NCBI GenBank assembly: GCA_945901085.1
Contig: CAMDJV010000002.1
Span: 124,001 to 188,000 of the forward strand
Source: Rhodovarius crocodyli
Lineage (GTDB): Bacteria > Pseudomonadota > Alphaproteobacteria > Acetobacterales > Acetobacteraceae
Direction: 5' to 3'
Length of the DNA: 64,000 bases
A program made the position numbers and the translations under genes. Below, one piece after another: positions 1-7,494 of this stretch (its first letter is position 1; each line of letters opens with the position of its first letter). The notes beneath the pieces were generated by a model. The model ran no database searches, had not been told where the DNA came from, and saw only the letters and a list, made by a program, of their open reading frames with translations.

Positions 1-712
1 CGCCCACCACGACGAAGGCAATGAGCAGCACGGGAATGACCTCGCGGAAGGCGCGGGCGCGCTCGGCGGCGCTCATCGGGTCGCAGGGCGGCGCGAGTTG
101 CGGCCGCTTTCGCACCAGCAGCCAAACCGCCAGCATGTAAAGCGCCGTCGCCAGCAGGCCGGGGATCAGCGAGGCGATGAACAGCTTGGCAATATTCTGC
201 TCGGTGGTGATGGCGTAAATCACCAGGATGACGCTGGGTGGGATGAGAATGCCCAGCGTGCCGCCAATGGCGATGGTGGCGGTGGCCAGCCCTGGATCGG
301 TCCGATAGCGCAGCAATTCCGGCAGCGCCGCCCGGCCGAATGTGGCGGTGGTGGCGACCGAACTGCCCGAGATGGCGGAGAAGGCCGAAGATGCGCCGAT
401 CACCGACATCAGCATCCCCCCCGGCCGGCGGCCGACCAGCGCATTGCAGGCGGCGAAAAGCTCCCGCGCCAACCCGCCGCGCTCGGCCAGCGCGCCCATC
501 AGGATGAAAAGGGGGATGACCGAAAGCGTGTAATTGGCAAAGAGGTGGTAAGGCGTGGATTTGAGGTAATTCAGCAGCGCCGTCCAATCGAGGATATGGA
601 CGTAGCCCAGCGCGCCCACCAGCAGCATGGCCAGCGCGATGGGCGCGCGCAGCACAATAAGCAGCAGCAGAATGGCAAAGCCCCAGCCGGCGATGATGAA
701 TTCGGGTGCCAT
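1..712 (-). CDS. dctM: TRAP transporter large permease DctM (3' end outside window)
   Basis: Large membrane subunit of a TRAP transporter, which drives sodium- or proton-coupled uptake of organic acids captured by the periplasmic DctP subunit. The visible 237 residues start at an ATG and are strongly hydrophobic, with the family pattern LFILMGALAERGG near residue 70, the conserved SAISGSSVATTATFG stretch near residue 110 and GGTLGILIPPSVI near 145. The C-terminal half of the roughly 430-residue family lies beyond base 1. It is the last visible gene of dctP-dctQ-dctM, 50 bp downstream of dctQ. No clear ribosome-binding site precedes the ATG. The substrate cannot be read from the sequence. Confidence 0.93.
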   Translation of the reverse strand, partial: MAPEFIIAGWGFAILLLLIVLRAPIALAMLLVGALGYVHILDWTALLNYLKSTPYHLFANYTLSVIPLFILMGALAERGGLARELFAACNALVGRRPGGMLMSVIGASSAFSAISGSSVATTATFGRAALPELLRYRTDPGLATATIAIGGTLGILIPPSVILVIYAITTEQNIAKLFIASLIPGLLATALYMLAVWLLVRKRPQLAPPCDPMSAAERARAFREVIPVLLIAFVVVG

Positions 713-762
713 CTAACGGCCGGTCCGTCGCGCAGCGAAAAAGCTGTTGATCATGTCCATCA

Positions 763-1263
763 TCAACGCCCCCGAATCAGGCGCGGCACCCAAGCCAGCG
801 CGATCAGCGCCGTCAACCCGAAACACGCGGCCCCCACCGCAATGGCCCAGCCAAAGGGCAGCGCCAGCAGGCCGATGGTGCGGCTGCCATTGGCCATCGC
901 CTCCGCCCCGCCCAGTGCCATGCGCCAGGCGATCACCCCCATCACCGCCGCCCAGACCAACTGCCAGAAGCCATCCACCACCTCGTTCCAGCGCCGGGGC
1001 AGCCAGGTGGAGAAACTATCCACCATGATGTTGCCGCGCTTGAGCGTGGTGAAACCCAGCGCCGCCAGCACGCCCAGGCCCGAGCCAATGGAAATCAGCT
1101 CAAAATCGCCGCGAATGGGCTGGCTTGTCAGCCAGCGCAGGCCGCCCGAGACCACGGTGAGGAAGGAGATCGCCAGCAGCACCAACCCGCCGGCGAGCGC
1201 CATGAACACCGCCGCACCGGCGAGAACCCCGCCGGGTGGCGCTATCTCGCCCTCCTGGCTCAA
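763..1263 (-). CDS. dctQ: TRAP transporter small permease DctQ
   Basis: Small four-helix membrane subunit of the TRAP transporter, pairing with DctM. About 166 residues with four hydrophobic segments; the GDFELISIGSGLGVLAALGF stretch around residues 50-70 is typical of the family. The reading frame stays open upstream into dctP, but the likely start is a TTG whose first bases overlap the dctP stop codon (TTGA, 1260-1263). That gives a normal family length and translational coupling. A start further upstream would add a low-complexity basic tail that overlaps dctP. Confidence 0.88.
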   Translation of the reverse strand: MSQEGEIAPPGGVLAGAAVFMALAGGLVLLAISFLTVVSGGLRWLTSQPIRGDFELISIGSGLGVLAALGFTTLKRGNIMVDSFSTWLPRRWNEVVDGFWQLVWAAVMGVIAWRMALGGAEAMANGSRTIGLLALPFGWAIAVGAACFGLTALIALAWVPRLIRGR

Positions 1264-2303
1264 GCCACGCCCTGGCCGAATTGCGCCACCAGCGCGCGCG
1301 CCTCTTCCAATAGCGCGCCACCATTGATGTTGCGCTCGCGCATCGCCGCCACCCAATTGGTGATCACCGGCTCGGTGGTGCGGCGGAAGCGGGCGGTTTC
1401 CTCGGGTGAGAGCGAGATGATCTGATTGCCGCGGCGGCGCACCATCTCCTCCACCTTCGGGCCTTCCTCATCCCAGGGGCGGGCGGCCATGCGGGCGGCG
1501 GCCATGCCGGAATTGGCATCGAGAATGGCGCGCAGATCGGGTGCCATCGCCTCATACTTCGCCTTGTTCATCGCCAGGATGAAGGTGGCGACATAGAAGG
1601 TGGGCGAGCCCTCGAATTCGGTGTGGAAGCGCAGCGCCTCATGCAGGCGGATGGAGGGCACCACCTCCCACGGCACCACGGCGCCATCGATCACGCCCTG
1701 GGCCAGGGCTTCGGGCACTTGCGGCACGGGCAGTCCGATGGGGGCGGCGCCGAGCGCGCGCAGCGCCTCGCCGGCCTGGCGGGTGGGGAAACGCAGCTTG
1801 AGCCCCACCATATCCTCCTGCCGCCGCACCTCGCGCTTGGCATGGATGACGCCGGCATCATGGCCCCAGGCGGTGATGAGGTGGGTTTCGCCGAACTCCG
1901 CCCGCATCCGCCGCTCATAGAGCGTCTGCACCGCCTGCACATTCACGCTGGCCCGCTTATGGGCGACGAAGGGCAGTTCGAAGGCCTCGATGCTGGGGAA
2001 GCGGCCGGGGGTATAGCCGGGCAGGGTCCAGACGATATCGACCACGCCATCGCGCGCCTGATCATAAAGCTGCGGCGGCGCGCCACCCAATTGCATGGAG
2101 GGGAAGATCTGCACCCGCAGGCGGTTGTTGGAATCAGCCGCCAGCTTGGCCGCCCAGGGCTGCAGGAAGAAGCGATGCACATTGGAAATGGCGGGCAGGA
2201 AATGGTGCAGGCGCAGGGTCAATTCCTGCGCGCGGGCGGCTTGCGGGCGCAGCAGGGCGGGTGCGGCCAGGCCAGCGGCCAGGATGGTGCGGCGGTTTGT
2301 CAT
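1260..2303 (-). CDS. dctP: TRAP transporter periplasmic substrate-binding protein DctP
   Basis: Extracytoplasmic solute receptor of the TRAP system, 347 residues. It begins with an Arg-Arg-containing signal peptide (MTNRRTILAAGLAAPALL, cleavage after ARAQ near residue 26), consistent with export, possibly by the Tat route. The mature part shows family features: a SMQLGG segment, a GVVDIVWTLPGYTPGRFP segment, GLKLRFPTRQAGEALRALGA and an AKYEAMAPDLR segment. The ATG at 2303 is chosen because the signal peptide starts there, with a GGGAGAG element upstream; an in-frame upstream extension is not needed. First gene of the dctPQM operon. The ligand is unknown; DctP proteins usually bind carboxylates. 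Confidence 0.93.
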   Translation of the reverse strand: MTNRRTILAAGLAAPALLRPQAARAQELTLRLHHFLPAISNVHRFFLQPWAAKLAADSNNRLRVQIFPSMQLGGAPPQLYDQARDGVVDIVWTLPGYTPGRFPSIEAFELPFVAHKRASVNVQAVQTLYERRMRAEFGETHLITAWGHDAGVIHAKREVRRQEDMVGLKLRFPTRQAGEALRALGAAPIGLPVPQVPEALAQGVIDGAVVPWEVVPSIRLHEALRFHTEFEGSPTFYVATFILAMNKAKYEAMAPDLRAILDANSGMAAARMAARPWDEEGPKVEEMVRRRGNQIISLSPEETARFRRTTEPVITNWVAAMRERNINGGALLEEARALVAQFGQGVA

Positions 2304-2416
2304 TGTTCTTGGTCTCTCCCGGATGCGTGGCTCCTGGGAGAGCATGTGCCTTGTTGCGGCCCGCGGCTCAAGCGGGGCGTTGCCAGCCTAAGACCGGCGA
2401 ATATAAAAGGATTAAA

Positions 2417-2445
2417 TTGACATTTAGGATTTAATTATGTATTTA
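2417..2445 (+). promoter_or_regulatory. Candidate sigma-70 promoter for the toxin/immunity-like cassette
   Basis: A perfect TTGACA (2417-2422), a 17-bp spacer and TATTTA (2440-2445) lie in a conspicuously AT-rich stretch (about 2400-2446) between dctP and the cassette starting at 2467. The minus-10 match is weak (3 of 6), so this is a prediction only. Confidence 0.4.
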
Positions 2446-2466
2446 AGCCGGGAAAGGAGAAGTCCT

Positions 2467-3068
2467 ATGTCCTACCCTGTCCGCATAACTGACCACGAGC
2501 TCCGGGCCGCGATGAGAGACCCAAGATACTGGCAGCAGGGTCAACCGGAACGCAAAGCGTTCGTTACCTGGGTTACCCACGGCTGGAAGGCGCTGAATCC
2601 AGAAGGTGGCAGCGCCAAGACGCAGGTTTGGGTGAGAGCCTACATCAGGGAGGGCCATTCCGTCTCGCGCATTGGCGAAGTCATTCACCGTCGCAAGAAA
2701 AGGTTCTTCTTACGAACGAGCGCGGGAGCGTGCCGCCGACATATGGCCAACGCTTGCCAAGCCCTCAGGACCCGGTTGGCCGATCCGGCAACCCGATCGA
2801 GATTTCACCCCGCACCAATTCTCCTGCGACCATAGACGGCCGGGGATACTCGGGGCACGCCCTTGATCGTATGCAGGGCCGAGGCCTGCCACCCATTGCA
2901 GTGGAGCAGGCAATACGTCCAGAAAATTTTGTTGGTTTGAGCCGCGGATTACGTCTCTATTGGGATAGTACAAATGGCGTTCAGTTCTTGGTCAACCCGC
3001 AAACCAATACCGTTGTGACTGCAACTTGGCGGAGCATCCCTCCACGCCTTCTCAGGAGCCCCGAATGA
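2467..3068 (+). pseudogene. Frameshifted polymorphic-toxin-like protein with DUF4258-type C terminus
   Basis: Starts at ATG 2467 with a good ribosome-binding site (GGAGAAG). The first frame (to a stop at 2835) gives an N-terminal module with DPRYW near residue 18 and WVTHGWKAL near residue 37, then VWVRAYIREGHSVS. From about 2672 the sensible protein continues in another frame as AHWRS and runs to the stop at 3068. One missing base at TCGCGC (about 2670-2675) would join them as VSAHWRS and give a 200-residue protein. The C-terminal part has the DUF4258 signature HALDRMQGRGLPPIAVEQAI followed by LYWDS and VVTATWRS, as in BECR-fold toxins carried by polymorphic toxins. The stop overlaps the next start (ATGA). 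Function is inferred; the break may be real or a sequencing error. Confidence 0.6.
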
Positions 3069-3367
3069 CCAACGCCCCCAAACAACGCCATTATTCGGCG
3101 CCGCAGGATATTATTGAATCCATCAGCCGCTTTCGATTGGGAACATTATCTCTGGCAGCAACCCTGGATCGCCTATGGGCAGAAATTCATGATCTGCCCG
3201 AGGCACTCAGCGGGATTGTCGGTGACCTCGAAGACCAATGGAGCGAGATCGAAGCCGTCTATGCCCTCGCCGCAGAGGCAGAGCAGCCGAGGCTCGACCC
3301 AGGGCAGGCGAGCGATGTGCATGCATCGATGGACGCCATTATCGCCATTATGGAGCGTGCTTTGTGA
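3065..3367 (+). CDS. Candidate immunity protein 1
   Basis: A 100-residue protein, start ATG 3065 overlapping the stop of the toxin-like gene by four bases, so the two are translationally coupled. The sequence is acidic, with IIESISRFRLGTLSLAATL near residue 15 and LEDQWSEIEAVYALAAEAE near residue 54, followed by a short C-terminal helix. This layout (a short helical protein with a WSEIEAVYA-type segment) resembles small immunity proteins found directly downstream of polymorphic-toxin C termini, but I recognise it by pattern and position, not by a proven family. There is no signal peptide or membrane helix, so it is probably cytoplasmic. It could instead be an unrelated small protein. Confidence 0.6.
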   Translation: MTNAPKQRHYSAPQDIIESISRFRLGTLSLAATLDRLWAEIHDLPEALSGIVGDLEDQWSEIEAVYALAAEAEQPRLDPGQASDVHASMDAIIAIMERAL

Positions 3368-3431
3368 CGGAGCCTGCTGGCGGGGGGAAGCGCGCGATCA
3401 CCCCACACCCGGACGCATAACGGAGAAAGCC

Positions 3432-3809
3432 ATGACCTCAACCATTTATCGCTTGAACCATTACCACCCGCTTAGCATCGCTCAACCGGTGGACCGTGTT
3501 TCGTTCGACGGCAAAACCATCGGCAATTTCTCCACGCCGGAGCACGCGGCCCGCGCTCACGCCGCCGTCGCCGGGCAGGAGGGTTTCCGCGACTGGCCCG
3601 ATGGGTTCAGGCTGCTGGAAATTCCGCTGGATCATGATTTTTTTGTTGAGGGCTTCATCCTTCATCCGGAAGGGGATATCGCATCGCGGGCGAGGGTTCC
3701 GGCGATGTCGGCAATGATACTGAAGTGGAGGAGTATGGCAGCGTCCCCCCCGAATACCCAGAAGAGCCGCTGCTGGGAGGATGGTTTCGTCAATGGCGAT
3801 GAGGACTGA
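3432..3809 (+). CDS. Candidate immunity protein 2, DUF7336-like
   Basis: A 125-residue reading frame with ATG 3432 behind ACGGAGAAAG. Residues 1-80 match the pattern of small immunity-associated proteins: YRLNHYHP at the N terminus, IGNFSTPEHAARAHAAVAG near residue 32, then GFRDWPDGFRLLEIPLDHD and FFVEGF. This order (Y-strand, IG-hYSS-like helix, GFRD-P-GF, D-hhWTEGF-like end) recalls DUF7336. Beyond about 3680 the annotated frame looks unnatural, while the neighbouring frame gives an acidic tail (GSGDVGNDTEVEEYGSVPP) ending at a stop at 3800-3802. An indel near 3670-3690 is therefore possible. It probably belongs to the same transcript as 2467-3367. Confidence 0.55.
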   Translation: MTSTIYRLNHYHPLSIAQPVDRVSFDGKTIGNFSTPEHAARAHAAVAGQEGFRDWPDGFRLLEIPLDHDFFVEGFILHPEGDIASRARVPAMSAMILKWRSMAASPPNTQKSRCWEDGFVNGDED

Positions 3810-3827
3810 AAGCGGCAGGCCGCCGGC

Positions 3828-4682
3828 ATGAAAGCCGCACCCTGGCTTTTCGTGCTGCTCTGGTCCGGCGGCTTCACCGCCGTGGCCATTGCCCTGCCCT
3901 ATACCGAGCCGCTGACGCTGCAGGTTCTGCGCTATGCCGCGGTGGTTCTGCTGCTGCTGCCGCCGGTGCTGTTGCTGCGCCCGGCCTGGCCGGATGCGCG
4001 GGGGCTGCGGCACCTGGCCCGCATGGGGCTGGTGATACAGTTCAGCTATTTCGCCTGCACCAACCTGGCGCTGAGTTGGGGCATATCGCCGGGCGGGCTG
4101 GCGCTGATCGTCGCCCTGCAGCCCATCCTGGTGGCGCTGCTCTCGGCGAGGGTGACGGGCGATGTGGTGCCGCGCGCCGCCTGGGCGGGGCTATTGATCG
4201 CCTTTTGCGGCGTGGCGCTGGTGGTGGTCTCGGGCTCGGCGGTGGCGGCGCGGGATTGGCCGGGGCTGGTCTTCGCCGTGATCTCGCTCGGCGCCATGAC
4301 CGCGGGCGCGCTGCTGGAACGGCGCGATGGTGCCCCCTGCCACCCGCTGGTCTCCAACCTCGTGCTCTATACGGTGGGGCTGGCGGCCACATTGCCGGTG
4401 GCCTGGGCGCTGGAAGACATGCGCGTGGTCTGGAGCGCGGATCTGGCCTGGGGCCTGGGCTATCTCGTGCTGGTCAATTCCCTCATTTCGATGACGCTGC
4501 TGCTGGCCATGCTGCGTGCGGGCGAGGCGGCGCGGGTCTCCGCCCTGTTCTTCCTGGTGCCGCCCCTGGCCGCGCTGCTGGGCTGGGTGGTGCTGGGGCG
4601 CGAGGTGGCGCCGCTGGCCTGGCTGGGCACGGCGATTGTCGCGCTGGGGGTGATTTTGGCCCGCCGCGGAGCGGCTAGGTGA
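3828..4682 (+). CDS. EamA/DMT-superfamily permease
   Basis: Integral inner-membrane protein of 284 residues with about ten predicted helices in two EamA repeats (roughly residues 3-135 and 145-280), the layout of drug/metabolite transporters such as RhaT or YdcZ relatives. Visible family features are LFVLLWSGGFTAVAIALPY at the N terminus, the GGLALIVALQPILVALL segment near residue 88 and VSALFFLVPPLAALLGW near residue 230. Start ATG 3828, 18 bp after the preceding cassette, with no strong ribosome-binding site. Substrate unknown; family members export amino acids or metabolites. The stop codon lies inside the first unit of a 23-bp tandem repeat. Confidence 0.88.
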   Translation: MKAAPWLFVLLWSGGFTAVAIALPYTEPLTLQVLRYAAVVLLLLPPVLLLRPAWPDARGLRHLARMGLVIQFSYFACTNLALSWGISPGGLALIVALQPILVALLSARVTGDVVPRAAWAGLLIAFCGVALVVVSGSAVAARDWPGLVFAVISLGAMTAGALLERRDGAPCHPLVSNLVLYTVGLAATLPVAWALEDMRVVWSADLAWGLGYLVLVNSLISMTLLLAMLRAGEAARVSALFFLVPPLAALLGWVVLGREVAPLAWLGTAIVALGVILARRGAAR

Positions 4683-4728
4683 CCCGCCGCGGAGCGGGCA
4701 AGTAACACGCCGGGGAGCGGCTAGGTAA
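4660..4728. repeat. Three tandem 23-bp units, each ending in a stop codon
   Basis: Units 4660-4682, 4683-4705 and 4706-4728 share the pattern C-CGCCG-GGAGCGG-(C/G)-(T/A)AGGT-like and end in TGA, TAA and TAA. The first unit contains the stop of the DMT permease gene; the others extend the 3' untranslated region. Because 23 is not a multiple of three, the units place stops in different frames. Confidence 0.75.
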
Positions 4729-4807
4729 ACCTACCCCGCGATGGGCAGCCCAGCCCGTTGACCCAATCCGCCCGCACGTTCACGCTCACCCAAAAGGGAG
4801 AGCAAAG

Positions 4808-5992
4808 ATGGCACATGCGGGTTTGAAGTTCGGCATCTTCATGGCGCCGTTCCATCGGTTGGGTGACAACCCAACCCTGGCCATCCACCGTGACCTCGAA
4901 TTGATCGAACATCTCGACCGTCTGGGCTTTGACGAGGCCTGGGTGGGCGAGCATCACTCCGCCGGATGGGAGACCATTGCCAGCCCCGAGGTCTTCATCG
5001 CCGCCGCCATCGAGCGCACGCGCCATATCCATCTGGGCTCCGGCGTCACCTCCCTGCCCTATCACCACCCGCTGCTGGTGGCGCAGCGCTTTGTCCAGCT
5101 CGACCATATGTCGCGCGGGCGCGTCATGCTGGGCTGCGGCCCCGGCGCCCTGGCGAGCGACGCCTATATGATGGGCATCCCGGCCGAGACGCAGCGCCGG
5201 CGGATGGAGGAATCGCTGGCCGCCATCACCGCGCTCCTGGCCTGCGAGGCGCCGGTCTCCATGCAGACCGACTGGTTCACCCTCAAAGACGCGCGGCTGC
5301 ATCTCGCCCCCTATACCGCGCCGCGCTTCCCCATTTCGGTGGCCACCTCCACCACGCCCTCGGGCGCCATGGCCGCCGCGAAGCATGGGCTGGGCATGCT
5401 CAGCCTCGGTGCCGGCCTTCCCGGCGGCCCGCAGAAACTGGCCGAGCAATGGCGAATGGCCGAAACCGAGGCCGCAAAGCACGGCAAGACCATGGACCGG
5501 GCGAATTGGCGCCTGGTGGTCAACCTCCATGTCGCCGAGGATGACGAGACCGCCATCCGCCAGGTTCGCCTGGGCGAGCGTGCCGAGACCGAAACCTATT
5601 TCGGCGAGGTGCTGGCCCGGCCGCCCTCACGCTCGGAAAACCCGCTGGCCGATGGGCTGCGCGCCGGCACCACCCTGGTGGGCAGCCCCGATACGGTGGC
5701 CGATGGCATCGCCCGGCTGCTCAGCTTCACCGAAGGCGGCGCGGGCGGTGTGCTGTTCCGCGCGCATGATTGGGCCAATCGGCGCGACACCTGGGAAAGC
5801 TATGAGCTTTTTGCCCGCTGGGTGATGCCGCGCTTCCAGGGCTCACTTCGCATGCCCAGCGAAAGCCGGGAATGGTGCGTGGAAAACCGTGGCGGTATTT
5901 TCGCCCCCAATATCGCCGCCCTGCACAAGGCCTTTGCCGATGCCGGGCATGCAGTGCCGGAGACGGATAGGCTGAAGCTGCGGCAGGGTTAA
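4808..5992 (+). CDS. LLM-class flavin-dependent oxidoreductase (luciferase-like monooxygenase)
   Basis: A 394-residue bacterial-luciferase-type TIM-barrel enzyme that would use reduced FMN and oxygen to oxidise an organic substrate. It shows MAPFHRLGDNPTLAI near the N terminus, the active-site region DEAWVGEHHSAGWE near residue 42, GSGVTSLPYHHPL near residue 79 and DHMSRGRVMLGCGPGA near 99, closest in style to limonene monooxygenase-type members. Start ATG 4808 follows AAAGGGAGAG. It runs convergently into the TolC-like gene with two bases between stops. The precise substrate is not predictable. Confidence 0.87.
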   Translation: MAHAGLKFGIFMAPFHRLGDNPTLAIHRDLELIEHLDRLGFDEAWVGEHHSAGWETIASPEVFIAAAIERTRHIHLGSGVTSLPYHHPLLVAQRFVQLDHMSRGRVMLGCGPGALASDAYMMGIPAETQRRRMEESLAAITALLACEAPVSMQTDWFTLKDARLHLAPYTAPRFPISVATSTTPSGAMAAAKHGLGMLSLGAGLPGGPQKLAEQWRMAETEAAKHGKTMDRANWRLVVNLHVAEDDETAIRQVRLGERAETETYFGEVLARPPSRSENPLADGLRAGTTLVGSPDTVADGIARLLSFTEGGAGGVLFRAHDWANRRDTWESYELFARWVMPRFQGSLRMPSESREWCVENRGGIFAPNIAALHKAFADAGHAVPETDRLKLRQG

Positions 5993-5994
5993 AC

Positions 5995-7494
5995 CTATAG
6001 CCGCGGCGAAACCCCGCTCACCCCGGTGGCCTGCTCCAATTGCGCCAGCGCCACCAGATAATTGGTCCGCGCCAGATTCGCCGCCAAACGTGTGGCGTTG
6101 AGCGTGCGCAGCGCGTCCAGCACCTCGAGCAGCGAGGAGCCACCGGCCGTATAGGCCTGTTCGGCCGAGCGATAGGCCGCTTCGGCCCGGCCCAGCGCGC
6201 CACCGGTATAGACGCGCAGAAGGTTGCGCGATTGCTCGACGGCGGACCAGGCAATGGCGAAATCCGCCCGGGCCTGCAGCAAGGCTGCCCGCGCCAGGGC
6301 ATCGGCCTGGCCAGCCTGCCCGGCCGCCACACCCACATTCCCCTCGACGATGCGGCGGGTGAAGATCGGCACTGAAAGCTGCATGCTGAACTGGTCATTG
6401 GCCAGCAGCGGTATGGTGCCGGAGGGCACGTTCTGGTTCAGCCGGGTGCGGGCAAAGCCGGCATTGACGGTGACATCACGCCACCGCGTCGCCTCGACCA
6501 AGGCGAGATTGGCACCCGCTGCACTGGCCTGGCGCAGGGCGGCCACCACATCGGGGCGGTCCTGCACCGCAGCGCCCAGTTCCTCGCGGCCAATGCCCAG
6601 ATCGGGGATGGTGTTGAAGCGGCCCTGCACGTCAAAGGCGATGGCGGAGAGCGTGGCGCGGACAGGGTCACTGCTCGTGGCGCCGCGGCGGGTGGGCACG
6701 GCTGGCGGCTCACCGGGGCGGAAATCCGCCGCATCGGCCGCCAGGGTCACCGCAATCTGCGCCACCGCCGCGGCATAGGCCTGGGCGTTGGTCACAACAT
6801 CGTTTTCGAACACCACGCGGCTGGCCTGAAAGCGCAGCAGATCCCCCTCAGGGATGGCGCCATCGCGCAATTGCCGGCGCAGCAGCGCCTCGGTCCGGTC
6901 CAGTCCGGCGCGATTTGCCAGCGCTACCTCAAGATTGGCCCGCGCGCCCAGCGCGGTGAAAAAATTCTGCCGCAGCACATAAAGCTGGCTGCGCAGCGCA
7001 TCGAGCACCTGCGCCTCGGCCGCGCCGATATTCTCCTCGGCCAGGCGGGTGCGCAGGGTGCGTTTGCCGCCCAACTCCACCAGCACCTGCAGCCCCACGG
7101 TCACATTGTTTTGCGGACCCAGGAAGCGCGCGCCGGTAATATTGGCGGTATTGGGCGAACCTGCGGCAGGCCGCCCGCCCTCATTGAACTGGCCGAAAGT
7201 ATTGCCGGCCGACACCACCGCCGGCGGCAGCGAACTGGCCACCAGCCGCTGCGCCCGCGCCGAATCAACGCCGCGGCGGGCGGCGATGACCGCAAGATTG
7301 CGCTCCACCAGCAGCCGCTCGGCCTGTTCGAGGGTGATGACCTGGGTGCCGGGGGATAGCGGCATGGCAGCCTGGGCGGGCGTGGCCTGGCGCGGCGACT
7401 CGGCCCGGCCGGATGGGGCTGCGGCTGGCGGCTGTGGCTGTGCCAGCGCCGCGCCAGAGGCCACCAAAAGCATCAGTATCGTAAGTGATTTCAT
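5995..7494 (-). CDS. TolC-family outer membrane efflux protein (CzcC-like)
   Basis: Outer-membrane channel of a tripartite RND pump, 499 residues. A signal peptide (MKSLTILMLLVASGAALA) is followed by a proline/alanine-rich linker and two TolC-type repeats with long helices; VITLEQAERLLVERNLAV begins the first repeat and YRSAEQAYTAGGSSLLEVLD lies near the C terminus, a typical TolC pattern. The start ATG (7494) overlaps the stop of the RND pump gene in ATGA, showing coupling in the order fusion protein, pump, channel. Together with 7491-10649 and 10676-11992 it forms one export system. Confidence 0.9.
   Translation of the reverse strand: MKSLTILMLLVASGAALAQPQPPAAAPSGRAESPRQATPAQAAMPLSPGTQVITLEQAERLLVERNLAVIAARRGVDSARAQRLVASSLPPAVVSAGNTFGQFNEGGRPAAGSPNTANITGARFLGPQNNVTVGLQVLVELGGKRTLRTRLAEENIGAAEAQVLDALRSQLYVLRQNFFTALGARANLEVALANRAGLDRTEALLRRQLRDGAIPEGDLLRFQASRVVFENDVVTNAQAYAAAVAQIAVTLAADAADFRPGEPPAVPTRRGATSSDPVRATLSAIAFDVQGRFNTIPDLGIGREELGAAVQDRPDVVAALRQASAAGANLALVEATRWRDVTVNAGFARTRLNQNVPSGTIPLLANDQFSMQLSVPIFTRRIVEGNVGVAAGQAGQADALARAALLQARADFAIAWSAVEQSRNLLRVYTGGALGRAEAAYRSAEQAYTAGGSSLLEVLDALRTLNATRLAANLARTNYLVALAQLEQATGVSGVSPRL

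Noticed and set aside
98-1327. Plus-strand open frame of 409 codons across dctM and dctQ
   Set aside because: Shadow frame; the minus strand carries recognisable TRAP subunits.
2655-2690. Programmed ribosomal frameshift in the toxin-like gene
   Set aside because: No slippery heptamer or downstream pseudoknot could be recognised at TCGCGC; a simple indel explains the shift.
3114-3809. A single 231-codon protein covering the immunity region
   Set aside because: The frame before 3432 overlaps the first immunity-like gene out of frame and lacks sense; a clear ribosome-binding site and ATG lie at 3432.
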